Shown: one piece after another, positions 1-7,094 of the stretch
Position numbering within the stretch: the first letter of the stretch is position 1
How the letters are laid out: each line of letters opens with the position of its first letter
Origin: Mesorhizobium carmichaelinearum
GTDB lineage: Bacteria; Pseudomonadota; Alphaproteobacteria; Rhizobiales; Rhizobiaceae
Length of the DNA stretch: 64,000 bases
Direction: 5' to 3'
Assembly: GCF_900199455.1 (NCBI RefSeq)
Contig: NZ_FZQR01000002.1
Location: forward strand, 496,001-560,000
The notes under the pieces: generated by a model
Databases searched by the model: none
What the model was told of the DNA's origin: nothing
Seen by the model: only the letters and a program-made list of their open reading frames with translations
Program-made: the position numbers and the translations under genes

Positions 1-610
1 CGGCATCGGTTTCATCCCACGTCCGTTCGGCAGCCTCGCTGAGGCGCCGCTGCTGTTCAACCTGTCGAACCTCGCCGTCGTCTCGGCCGTCACATTGATC
101 GCCTACCTCGCCCTTGAGCATCTGTCGCGCAGCCCCTGGGGCCGCGTGCTGAAGGCCTTGCGGGAGGATGAGCGGGCGGCGATTTCGCTTGGCAAGAGCG
201 CGCGCTTCTACCGCGTCCAGGCCTTTGCCGTCGGCGGCGCCATCATGGCACTGGCCGGCGCATTGCAGGCACATTTCACCGGTTTCATCGCGCCGGACAA
301 TTATCTGCCGATCCTGACCTTCCAGGTGTGGGTGATGCTGATCGTCGGCGGCTCGGGCAGCAATCTCGGCGCCGTCATCGGCAGCATTCTGGTCTGGGGA
401 ATATGGGCGGGGTCGGGCACACTGACCAGCGTGCTGTTCGCGCCCGAACAGCAGGCGCGTGCGGCCTCGCTGCAGATCGTCGCCATCGGCGTCATGCTCT
501 GCGTCATCCTGCTGATCCGGCCGAACGGGCTGTTCGGCGACAGGCCGCGGCGGCCACGTCTGGGCAAGCAGGCGAAGGTGACTACGGCCAAGAGCAGTTC
601 CGGCTCATGA
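1..610 (+). CDS. Branched-chain amino acid-type ABC transporter permease (LivM family), 5' end outside window
   Basis: The reading frame is open from base 2, so this is the last 202 residues of a longer inner-membrane permease. The visible part has several hydrophobic segments, a conserved cytoplasmic loop (LKALREDERAAISLGKS) and the family's usual C-terminal ending LIRPNGLFG, followed by a basic tail. LivM-family proteins pair with a LivH permease to move amino acids, amides or related compounds. Its stop overlaps the start of the FAD oxidase by ATGA, so the oxidase probably acts on the imported substrate. The substrate cannot be told from this fragment. It is distinct from the complete livM-like gene at 11870. 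Confidence 0.9.
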   Translation, partial: GIGFIPRPFGSLAEAPLLFNLSNLAVVSAVTLIAYLALEHLSRSPWGRVLKALREDERAAISLGKSARFYRVQAFAVGGAIMALAGALQAHFTGFIAPDNYLPILTFQVWVMLIVGGSGSNLGAVIGSILVWGIWAGSGTLTSVLFAPEQQARAASLQIVAIGVMLCVILLIRPNGLFGDRPRRPRLGKQAKVTTAKSSSGS

Positions 611-1911
611 ACACTGCGATCCGGCCGGAAACGCACGACGCTTCACTCTGGCATGCCGTCAGCCGCAACCGCCGCGACCGGCCTGCGCTGTACGACGAGC
701 TCAATGTCGACCTCGCCATTGTCGGCGGCGGCTTTGCCGGTCTGTCGACCGCGCTGCACGCCGCCGGGAAAGGACTTTCCGTCGCCGTCCTCGAAGCCGA
801 GATCATCGCCTGGGGCGCGACCGGCAGGAATGCCGGTTTCGTCGTGCCGAACTTCGCCAAGATGGACCCGGACAGCATTCTTGCGCATCTCGGTCCCGAG
901 CGAGGCGAGAGACTGATCGATTTCGCCGCCGACAGCGCCGATCTGGTCTTCGGCCTGATCAAGCGACACGGCATTGACTGCGACGCGGTGCAGAACGGAT
1001 GGATCCAACCGGCGCATTCGCCCGCCGCGTTCGAGAAGGTCAAATCGCGCGCCGGGCAATGGGCGCGGCGCGGCCGGCCTGCCGTTACTCTGGATCGGCA
1101 GGAGGTCGAGGCGCTGACCGGCGCGCGTGGCTATGCCGGTGGCTGGATGGATCGTTCGGGCGGCGTGCTCAATCCGGTCGCCTACGCGAACGGGCTGGCC
1201 GATGCGGCGGAAAAGGCTGGCGCGAAGATCTTCGAGCGCACGCCGGTCGCCTCGGTCGATCGCATGGCCGATGGCTGGTCGCTGAAAACGCCATCGGGCT
1301 CGGTGCGTGCCGGCAAGGTGCTGATCGCCACCAACGCCTACGGCGGGTCGCTCAATCCGTTGCTGCAACGGACCTATTTTCCCCTGAGGATTTTCCAGAT
1401 CGCGACCGAGCCGCTGCCGAGCGAAATCCGCACGCGGCTGCTTCCCGGCGGGCAAGGCGTTGGCGACACCAGGCGCAATCTCTTCACCTTCCGCTTCGAT
1501 GCCGACAACCGGCTGATCAGCGGCGGCATGCATATCGTCGGCGCCGGTGCCGACACGCGCGTGCCGCAAACGATCTGGCGACGGCTCGCCAGGCATCTCG
1601 ACTTGCCTAACCTGCCGCCGCTTGCCTATGGCTGGTCGGGAATGGCGGCGGTCGAACCGGATTTCCTGCCGCACCTCCTGGATCTCGGGCCGGGGCTGAT
1701 CGCCGGCCGCGCCTGCAATGGGCGCGGCATCGCCATGACGACGGCGATGGGCAAGGTGCTGGCCGACTGGGCAGCCGGAACCGAGACACGCGATTTGCCG
1801 CTGCCGTTCGCTCCGCCGACGTCGATCCCTTTCCATGCGCTGCTGCGGCACGCGCCCAACGCGCTGCTCGGCTGGAGCATGCTGCGCGACCGACTGGACG
1901 AGACAGCATAG
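607..1911 (+). CDS. FAD-dependent amine/amino acid oxidoreductase (DAO family)
   Basis: This 434-residue flavoprotein has the dinucleotide-binding motif VGGGFAG near residues 39-45, followed by GATGRNAGF, as in gamma-glutamylputrescine oxidase (PuuB)-like and related DAO enzymes. The C-terminal part carries the second FAD contact region (GLIAGRACNGRG). Enzymes of this group oxidise a C-N bond of an amine or amino acid in the cytoplasm. The ATG at 607 overlaps the livM-like stop; a longer frame starting at 328 only runs through the permease gene and is not credible. Being coupled to an importer suggests its substrate is what the importer brings in. Family is sure, substrate unknown. Confidence 0.85.
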   Translation: MNTAIRPETHDASLWHAVSRNRRDRPALYDELNVDLAIVGGGFAGLSTALHAAGKGLSVAVLEAEIIAWGATGRNAGFVVPNFAKMDPDSILAHLGPERGERLIDFAADSADLVFGLIKRHGIDCDAVQNGWIQPAHSPAAFEKVKSRAGQWARRGRPAVTLDRQEVEALTGARGYAGGWMDRSGGVLNPVAYANGLADAAEKAGAKIFERTPVASVDRMADGWSLKTPSGSVRAGKVLIATNAYGGSLNPLLQRTYFPLRIFQIATEPLPSEIRTRLLPGGQGVGDTRRNLFTFRFDADNRLISGGMHIVGAGADTRVPQTIWRRLARHLDLPNLPPLAYGWSGMAAVEPDFLPHLLDLGPGLIAGRACNGRGIAMTTAMGKVLADWAAGTETRDLPLPFAPPTSIPFHALLRHAPNALLGWSMLRDRLDETA

Positions 1912-1932
1912 GCCGACCCAGCCGCCGTTCGA

Positions 1933-2589
1933 TCAGGCCGTCGTGCGGAGATTTTCGGACAGAACCGCGGCCGCCATGGCAATGTCCTGTTCAAGCGAAG
2001 CCCGAACAGCAGGGCCATTGCGCTGTTCCAGTGCGGCGACAATCCTGCGATGCGCGTCGTTCGAATGCGGAATGTAGCGATCGGCCTGCATCAGAAGCTT
2101 GAGATAAGGCCCGACGCGGCCCCAGAGGTCGCGGATCATGTTGAGCAGGATCGGCGCGCCGGCATGCTGGTAGATGGCGAAGTGGAAGGCTTCGTTCAGT
2201 GACAGATAGGCCCTGGCGTCACGAGCCTCGATGGCGCGCTGCATGCCGGCAAGCGTCGCCTGGATGTCGATCAGCCCGCTTTCGCTAATCCGCGACGCCG
2301 CCATCTCGCCCGCCAGCCCCTCGACGGCGATGCGGATGTGGGTCAATTCCTCGAAAGCCGGGGCCGACAGCAAGGGCACGATGATGGAGCGGTTGTTCTG
2401 CATCTCGAGCAACCGCTCGGCGACCAGCCTTTGCAGCGCCTCACGGATCGGCGTCGTCGAGATGCCGAAGGTCTCGGCGAGCTTGCGGATGACCAGCGTC
2501 TGGCCCGGGCTGAAGCCACCTGAAATCAATTCCTGCTTGAGCGCGCCATAGGCGCGATCGTTGAGGGTTTGATGTTCGAGCTTCAGCAT
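1933..2589 (-). CDS. GntR family regulator, FadR/FCD subfamily
   Basis: The protein has 218 residues, normal for the subfamily. The N-terminal winged helix-turn-helix (FGISTTPIREALQRL, about residues 43-57) is followed by an all-helical FCD ligand-binding domain that usually holds a metal and a carboxylate ligand. It is the last gene of a minus-strand operon, starting 12 bases after the stop of the class III PLP enzyme, so it is probably a local repressor of the M20/kinase/PLP genes. A candidate operator lies at 6289-6316 upstream of the first gene of the operon. It converges with the FAD oxidase across a 21-base gap. Confidence 0.88.
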   Translation of the reverse strand: MLKLEHQTLNDRAYGALKQELISGGFSPGQTLVIRKLAETFGISTTPIREALQRLVAERLLEMQNNRSIIVPLLSAPAFEELTHIRIAVEGLAGEMAASRISESGLIDIQATLAGMQRAIEARDARAYLSLNEAFHFAIYQHAGAPILLNMIRDLWGRVGPYLKLLMQADRYIPHSNDAHRRIVAALEQRNGPAVRASLEQDIAMAAAVLSENLRTTA

Positions 2590-2601
2590 GCGCGGTCCCG
2601 A

Positions 2602-3912
2602 TCACCAGTTCGACAGTGCGCGATCGAGCGTCTCGGCCAGTTGCTCGGCATTGTCCCTGGCAAAGGGCAGAGGCGGCCTGATCTTCAGCACATTGCCGCG
2701 CGGACCGCAGGACGAGATCAGCACGCCATCCTCGCGCATGGCTTCGACGACAGAAGATGTCTTGGTGGCGGCCAGCGCTTCGTCGCCATCCGCCGTCAGT
2801 TCGACGCCGAAATAGAGGCCGTTTTGCCTGACGTCACCCACCATGCGGTGCCGGCCCTGCAAATTGCGCAGCAACTCAGCTGTATAGGCGCCGACCATGC
2901 GCGCGTTCTCGATCAGCCCCTCGCCTTCGATTACATCCAGAACAGCGATGCCGACGGCGGCCGCGACCGGATTGCCGCCGAAAGTGTTGAAGTAGCCGGT
3001 GTTGGAGCCGAAGGATGAAACAAGCCGCGGCCGCACCAGCACCGCCCCCATCGGATGCCCATCGCCGATGGGCTTGCCCATGGTGACGATATCGGGTTCG
3101 AGGCCATAATTGGCAAAACCCCACATGCCCTGGCCGAGGCGGCCGAAGCCGGACTGGACCTCATCGGCGATGACGATGCCACCTGCCTTCCTGACATGAT
3201 CGGCCGCCTCGCGCATGACAGCCGCATCGGGGAAGAAAATGCCGTCGCTGGAAAAGGCCGAATCGAGCAGCAGCGCCGCCGGACGGATTTTTTGCGCACG
3301 CATGTCCTCGAGGGCGGCGGCGACATTCCTGGCAAAAACATGCGCGGCGCGGCCATGGTCGCGGAATGTGTCCGGCGCTGCCACCGTCCGGTGGTGGGCG
3401 GGCACGCCCTTGGCCCCGACCGCCGCTGGTGACAGCTGAGCGGTGGCGATCGTGGCGCCGTGATAGGCGAAATCGGTGATGATGACGCCGGTGCCGCCGC
3501 TCGAATGCTGGGCGATACGGATGGCGAGGTCGTTGGCCTCGCTGCCGGTGCAGGTGAACATGGCATGGCCGAGATGGGCCGGAACGGTGCCGTGCAGCTT
3601 TTCCGCGTAGTCTAGGATGATCTCGCTCAAGTAGCGCGTGTGGGTATTGAGCGTGGCGGCCTGTCCCGACAGCGCCTCGACGACGCGCGGATGGCAGTGC
3701 CCGACCGAGGCGACATTGTTGTAGGCGTCGAGGAACTTGCGTCCCTGGGCGTCGTAGAGCCAGACGCCGCTGCCGCGCACCAGATGGATCGGGTTGCGGT
3801 AAAAGGCACGGTAGGTCGGCCCAAGCAGCCTGGCGCGGCGTTCGAGCAGGGCTTGCTCGGATGCCGTCGAACCGGCATTTGCAGGATATGGCGAGGACTG
3901 GGACACGGGCAT
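2602..3912 (-). CDS. Class III PLP-dependent enzyme, aminotransferase or phospholyase of the AGXT2-like type
   Basis: The protein has 436 residues and the full class III fold-type I layout: GSEAND for the cofactor phosphate, [11 protein letters not shown] with the Asp that contacts the pyridine nitrogen, and the Schiff-base lysine in [10 protein letters not shown] near residue 280. The kinase gene upstream ends on the base next to this start codon. In animals, AGXT2-like enzymes of this group are ammonia-phospholyases acting on phosphoethanolamine or 5-phosphohydroxylysine, and the second works with a kinase of the family found here. I infer a phospholyase rather than a transaminase, but sequence alone cannot settle it. 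Confidence 0.8.
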   Translation of the reverse strand: MPVSQSSPYPANAGSTASEQALLERRARLLGPTYRAFYRNPIHLVRGSGVWLYDAQGRKFLDAYNNVASVGHCHPRVVEALSGQAATLNTHTRYLSEIILDYAEKLHGTVPAHLGHAMFTCTGSEANDLAIRIAQHSSGGTGVIITDFAYHGATIATAQLSPAAVGAKGVPAHHRTVAAPDTFRDHGRAAHVFARNVAAALEDMRAQKIRPAALLLDSAFSSDGIFFPDAAVMREAADHVRKAGGIVIADEVQSGFGRLGQGMWGFANYGLEPDIVTMGKPIGDGHPMGAVLVRPRLVSSFGSNTGYFNTFGGNPVAAAVGIAVLDVIEGEGLIENARMVGAYTAELLRNLQGRHRMVGDVRQNGLYFGVELTADGDEALAATKTSSVVEAMREDGVLISSCGPRGNVLKIRPPLPFARDNAEQLAETLDRALSNW

Positions 3913-4971
3913 CTACTCCGGATTGGAATGGTCGAGAAAATAGCGGCGGGCGTCAGCGGACGACAGGCCGTCCAGCCGTTCGAGCGAGGCCCACACCTCG
4001 GTGATGAGGCGCAGCACATAGTCGCGCTTGGCCGGGAACCGTTCCGCCTGCCAGCTGGCGATGTTGGCGATGAGCGCAAGGCGGGCGCGGATCAGATCGA
4101 AAAGAATGCCGATCTCTTCGGCCTCCAATGGCTGCACCGACTGGTAGCCGGCGACGAAGCGCGCGGCCGGCGCCAGCGGATGGCCTTCAGCCGGCCACCG
4201 GTAGACGGCGCCGATGGCGAGGTCGCAGATCAGCGGTGAATGGATCATGTCGCCGAAATCGAGAATGCCGGTCACGACCTCCGGCCGCGAGGCGTCCATC
4301 ACCACATTGTAGGAGTTCATGTCGTTGTGGACGATCTGGGCGCGCAGCGTCGGTATGACCGGAGCCGCATGCTCCTCGAAAGCGTCCATGACGCGTTCGA
4401 CCATGGCCCGGTGTCCGGCATCGGCTATATGCACCAGCATCGGTCGCGTCTTGGCGACCTTGCGGATATCCCAAAGCAGGTCGCTGCCGGCGGCCGGATG
4501 AAAGAAGCCGCGCAGTGCCCGACCAAGGCGGGCGAGGAAGATGCCGAGATTGCGATCCTGTGCCGCTGAGGTGGGCGAACGCGACAGCAACTGGCCGGGC
4601 AGATAGGTGACCAGCCGGATGATGCGCGGCGCCGATCCGCCGACGCTGACCGTGAATTGCGCTTCGCCCTCGAGACTTTTGCGCACCGAAGGAACCGGCA
4701 ATGTCGGGTCGACCGCAAGGATATGGTCGAGTGCCTTGTTCTGGAAATCGGTGAAGCCGGCTTCTTCGGCCGGATGGGAAACTTTCAGGACGAACTCGCC
4801 CTCGCCGTCGGTCTGGATGTGGAAATTGTGGTCGCGTTCGCCCGGCAGCGGACGCGCGCTGCCGGTGAGCCCATAGTGCCGGCGCAAGATGTCCAACGCG
4901 TCGGCGATTGAAACGTCAGGCGCGTCCTCGGCGAGCGTTTCGCCGAAGCCGTCGGGCACGGCTGCGTTCAT
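3913..4971 (-). CDS. Aminoglycoside-phosphotransferase-fold kinase, hydroxylysine-kinase-like
   Basis: This 352-residue protein has the APH/choline kinase fold: an N-lobe motif ERDHNFHI with the ATP-side lysine shortly after (FVLKVSH), the catalytic loop IVHNDMNSYNVV, and a metal-binding ILDFGDM block. The loop and the ERDHNFH motif resemble the hydroxylysine kinase (HYKK) group more than antibiotic kinases. The gene overlaps the M20 gene by ATGA and abuts the PLP enzyme, so the three are translationally coupled. I infer it phosphorylates the hydroxyl of an amino alcohol or hydroxyamino acid, which the PLP enzyme then breaks down. A role in antibiotic resistance is unlikely in this setting. 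Confidence 0.78.
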   Translation of the reverse strand: MNAAVPDGFGETLAEDAPDVSIADALDILRRHYGLTGSARPLPGERDHNFHIQTDGEGEFVLKVSHPAEEAGFTDFQNKALDHILAVDPTLPVPSVRKSLEGEAQFTVSVGGSAPRIIRLVTYLPGQLLSRSPTSAAQDRNLGIFLARLGRALRGFFHPAAGSDLLWDIRKVAKTRPMLVHIADAGHRAMVERVMDAFEEHAAPVIPTLRAQIVHNDMNSYNVVMDASRPEVVTGILDFGDMIHSPLICDLAIGAVYRWPAEGHPLAPAARFVAGYQSVQPLEAEEIGILFDLIRARLALIANIASWQAERFPAKRDYVLRLITEVWASLERLDGLSSADARRYFLDHSNPE

Positions 4972-6269
4972 GAACTCGCCTCCGGATCGATCGGCTCAAG
5001 ACCGCACCAGTCGGCGATGAACACCGCGATGGTCTGGGTAACCTTGCGCACAGAATCCAGATCGACGGCCTCGTCATAGCCATGCGGCATGCGGCAGATC
5101 GGGCCGTAGACGATCGCCGGCGTATCGGCATAGAGGCCGAAGAAGCGCGCATCCGTCGTCGCCGAGGTGACGTGCTCCGTCAACGGCTCGCCCCAGACGG
5201 CGGCATGGCTGCGGCGCAGCACGGCTTCCATCTCGTCGGCGCCCTCCAGCACATAGCCCTCGGCCATGAAGCCATTGTAGCTCATCTTGGGCGGGCGATT
5301 GGCAAGGAACGGATCGGCGCGTGCCGCATCGGCGATGCAGGCTTCGAGCTCGGCCCTGGCGTCCTCGAGCTTCTGGCCGGGATAGGTCGCGACACGCATC
5401 TCGAAAACACAGCGCGCCGGAACGCTCGATGTCCATTCGCCGCCTTCGATCTTGCCGAGGTTGAAGCGGATCGGATGCGGGTGATTGCAGAAATGCGGAT
5501 CGTCAACCTTGCGCGCATTCCAGACGATTTCGAGCTGCTTCAGCGCCTGGATGATGACGAAGGCCTTTTCGATGGCATTGGCGCCGGCCGAGAAGGCCCC
5601 CGACGCGTGCTGCGGATCGCCATCGACCTCGACCCTGAACCAGATTGGCCCGACCTGCGCCCGCATCAAGCGCGGTTCCAAGGGCTCGGGAATGAAGGCG
5701 GCGTCGGCGCGGTAGCCGCGCTGCAGGCAAGCGAGCGCGCCATTGCCGGTGCACTCCTCCTCGACCACCGACTGGAGGTAAACATTCGCGGCCGGCTGAT
5801 AGCCGAGGCTGCGCAAAGCAGTTAGCGCGTAGAGGCAGGCCGACAGGCCGGCCTTCATGTCGCCGGCGCCACGGCCATACATCCAGCCATCCTCGATCGC
5901 CGGCTCGTAGGGGTCGCGCAGCCAGCGGTCGAGCGGCCCCGTCGGCACCACATCGATATGGCCGTTGAGGATCAGCGATCGGCCGGTGGCGTTTCGCGGC
6001 GTATGGGTGGCGACGACGTTGAAGGCGTCGTCATAGGAAACCGCCACGGGCGAAAACCCCGGCAGGTCGCGGATCGCCTCGACATCGACACGCCACATGT
6101 CGACCGCATAGCCATCGGCCTGATAGGCAGCCGCCATGAAGGATTGCGCAGCGTGTTCCTCGCCACGCTGGGAGGGAAAGCGCACGAGGTCCGCCAGGAA
6201 TGCGACTTGCCTTGCGAAGCCGTCATCGACCGCGCGCAAAATGGCTTCGTCGGCAATTCGCTCAGGCAT
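4968..6269 (-). CDS. M20 family metallo-deacylase (ArgE/DapE-like)
   Basis: This 433-residue cytoplasmic hydrolase has the M20 metal-site motifs: NGHIDVVP (His and catalytic Asp), GRGAGDMKAG (bridging Asp), the EEECTGN block (general-base Glu) and a C-terminal MPHGYDE (His ligand). A dimerisation insert lies between. Relatives remove acyl groups from amino acids such as N-acetylornithine or succinyl-diaminopimelate. It is first in the operon, so it may release the amino acid that the kinase and PLP enzyme then process. The ATG at 6269 has a purine-rich GGGAAAG upstream; a start at 6308 is possible but would add 13 unusual residues across the candidate operator. Confidence 0.85.
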   Translation of the reverse strand: MPERIADEAILRAVDDGFARQVAFLADLVRFPSQRGEEHAAQSFMAAAYQADGYAVDMWRVDVEAIRDLPGFSPVAVSYDDAFNVVATHTPRNATGRSLILNGHIDVVPTGPLDRWLRDPYEPAIEDGWMYGRGAGDMKAGLSACLYALTALRSLGYQPAANVYLQSVVEEECTGNGALACLQRGYRADAAFIPEPLEPRLMRAQVGPIWFRVEVDGDPQHASGAFSAGANAIEKAFVIIQALKQLEIVWNARKVDDPHFCNHPHPIRFNLGKIEGGEWTSSVPARCVFEMRVATYPGQKLEDARAELEACIADAARADPFLANRPPKMSYNGFMAEGYVLEGADEMEAVLRRSHAAVWGEPLTEHVTSATTDARFFGLYADTPAIVYGPICRMPHGYDEAVDLDSVRKVTQTIAVFIADWCGLEPIDPEASS

Positions 6270-6288
6270 GATATTCCGCTTTCCCGTG

Positions 6289-6316
6289 AATGGTGTATCA
6301 TATCTCATATGCCATT
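6289..6316. promoter_or_regulatory. Imperfect 28-bp palindrome, candidate GntR operator
   Basis: The divergent gap between the M20 gene and the acetyltransferase holds a dyad with outer arms AATGG and CCATT and inner TAT/ATA matches. It lies about 20 bases upstream of the M20 start at 6269. FCD-type GntR regulators bind short dyads of this kind, and one is encoded at the end of this operon. Binding is inferred. Confidence 0.4.
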
Positions 6317-6446
6317 CTAGGGAAAGGCAAAGAGACAGGTCGGGCCAAAACGATGGCCCAACCCGGGAACCTCTTGGCAGGCGTGCGCAGACTTGGCATC
6401 AGCTTAGCGCATGCCAGCGAAATTGCATGGCAGAGATCGAGGACAG

Positions 6447-7094
6447 ATGCTGGTCACCGAAGGCGCATTGCCGGATGAAATCACCGATCTATCGTCCGGC
6501 TACCGGCGTGTGCCGGCCGGCAAGATCGTCAATGCGGTGACCTGGATAGAAGCGCGCGCCCCGGTGCCCGGTCTCGCCCAGCCGCTGGCAATGACCCGGA
6601 TCACCAAGCCCGACTGCACTTCGTACCGTGCGATCTTCCTTGAGATCGGCGCTCCCTGGCTGTGGGACCGCGCTGCGGAAATGTCGGATGCCGAAGTCGC
6701 CGCGCATCTCGCCGACCCTCGCCAGCATGTCTATTACGGCCATGATGATAGCGGCGACCATGTCGGCATGGTCGAATTCTCCGTGGGCGACGACAATGAG
6801 ATCGAGATCACCTATTTCGGCCTGTTCCCCGCCTTGACCGGCCGTGGCCTTGGCAAGCGGCTGATGGCCGGCGCGCTTGATCACGCATGGCGCCTCGGCC
6901 CCCGCCGCATCTGGCTGCACACCAGCAGTATCGATCATCACAGCGTCATCGGTTTCTACAGGGCTTGCGGGTTTGAACCCTATGCGGCCGGTTTCGAAGT
7001 CACCGACGATCCCCGGATCAAGGGAACACTGCCGCGCGATGCAGCCCCGCAAATCCCGTTGATCGAAACGGAATGGGTGCCCGGCGCCAGATGA
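6447..7094 (+). CDS. GNAT family N-acetyltransferase
   Basis: This 215-residue protein has the acetyl-CoA pyrophosphate-binding motif TGRGLGKRLM in its C-terminal half, preceded by the strand EIEITYFGLFP and followed by SVIGFYRACGF, the usual GNAT order. It transfers an acetyl group to an amine of an unknown acceptor. I chose the ATG at 6447 because GAGGA lies 6-10 bases upstream; a frame from 6411 lacks a ribosome site. Its stop overlaps the start of the LuxR regulator by ATGA, an uncommon partnership. Confidence 0.82.
   Translation: MLVTEGALPDEITDLSSGYRRVPAGKIVNAVTWIEARAPVPGLAQPLAMTRITKPDCTSYRAIFLEIGAPWLWDRAAEMSDAEVAAHLADPRQHVYYGHDDSGDHVGMVEFSVGDDNEIEITYFGLFPALTGRGLGKRLMAGALDHAWRLGPRRIWLHTSSIDHHSVIGFYRACGFEPYAAGFEVTDDPRIKGTLPRDAAPQIPLIETEWVPGAR

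Noticed and set aside
328..606. N-terminal extension of the FAD oxidase
   Set aside because: It reads through the LivM-like gene in another frame; the ATG at 607 with ATGA overlap is the natural start.
3913..4971. Antibiotic resistance gene, since the fold is aminoglycoside phosphotransferase
   Set aside because: Motifs and operon partners match the hydroxylysine-kinase group, and nothing nearby suggests a resistance island.
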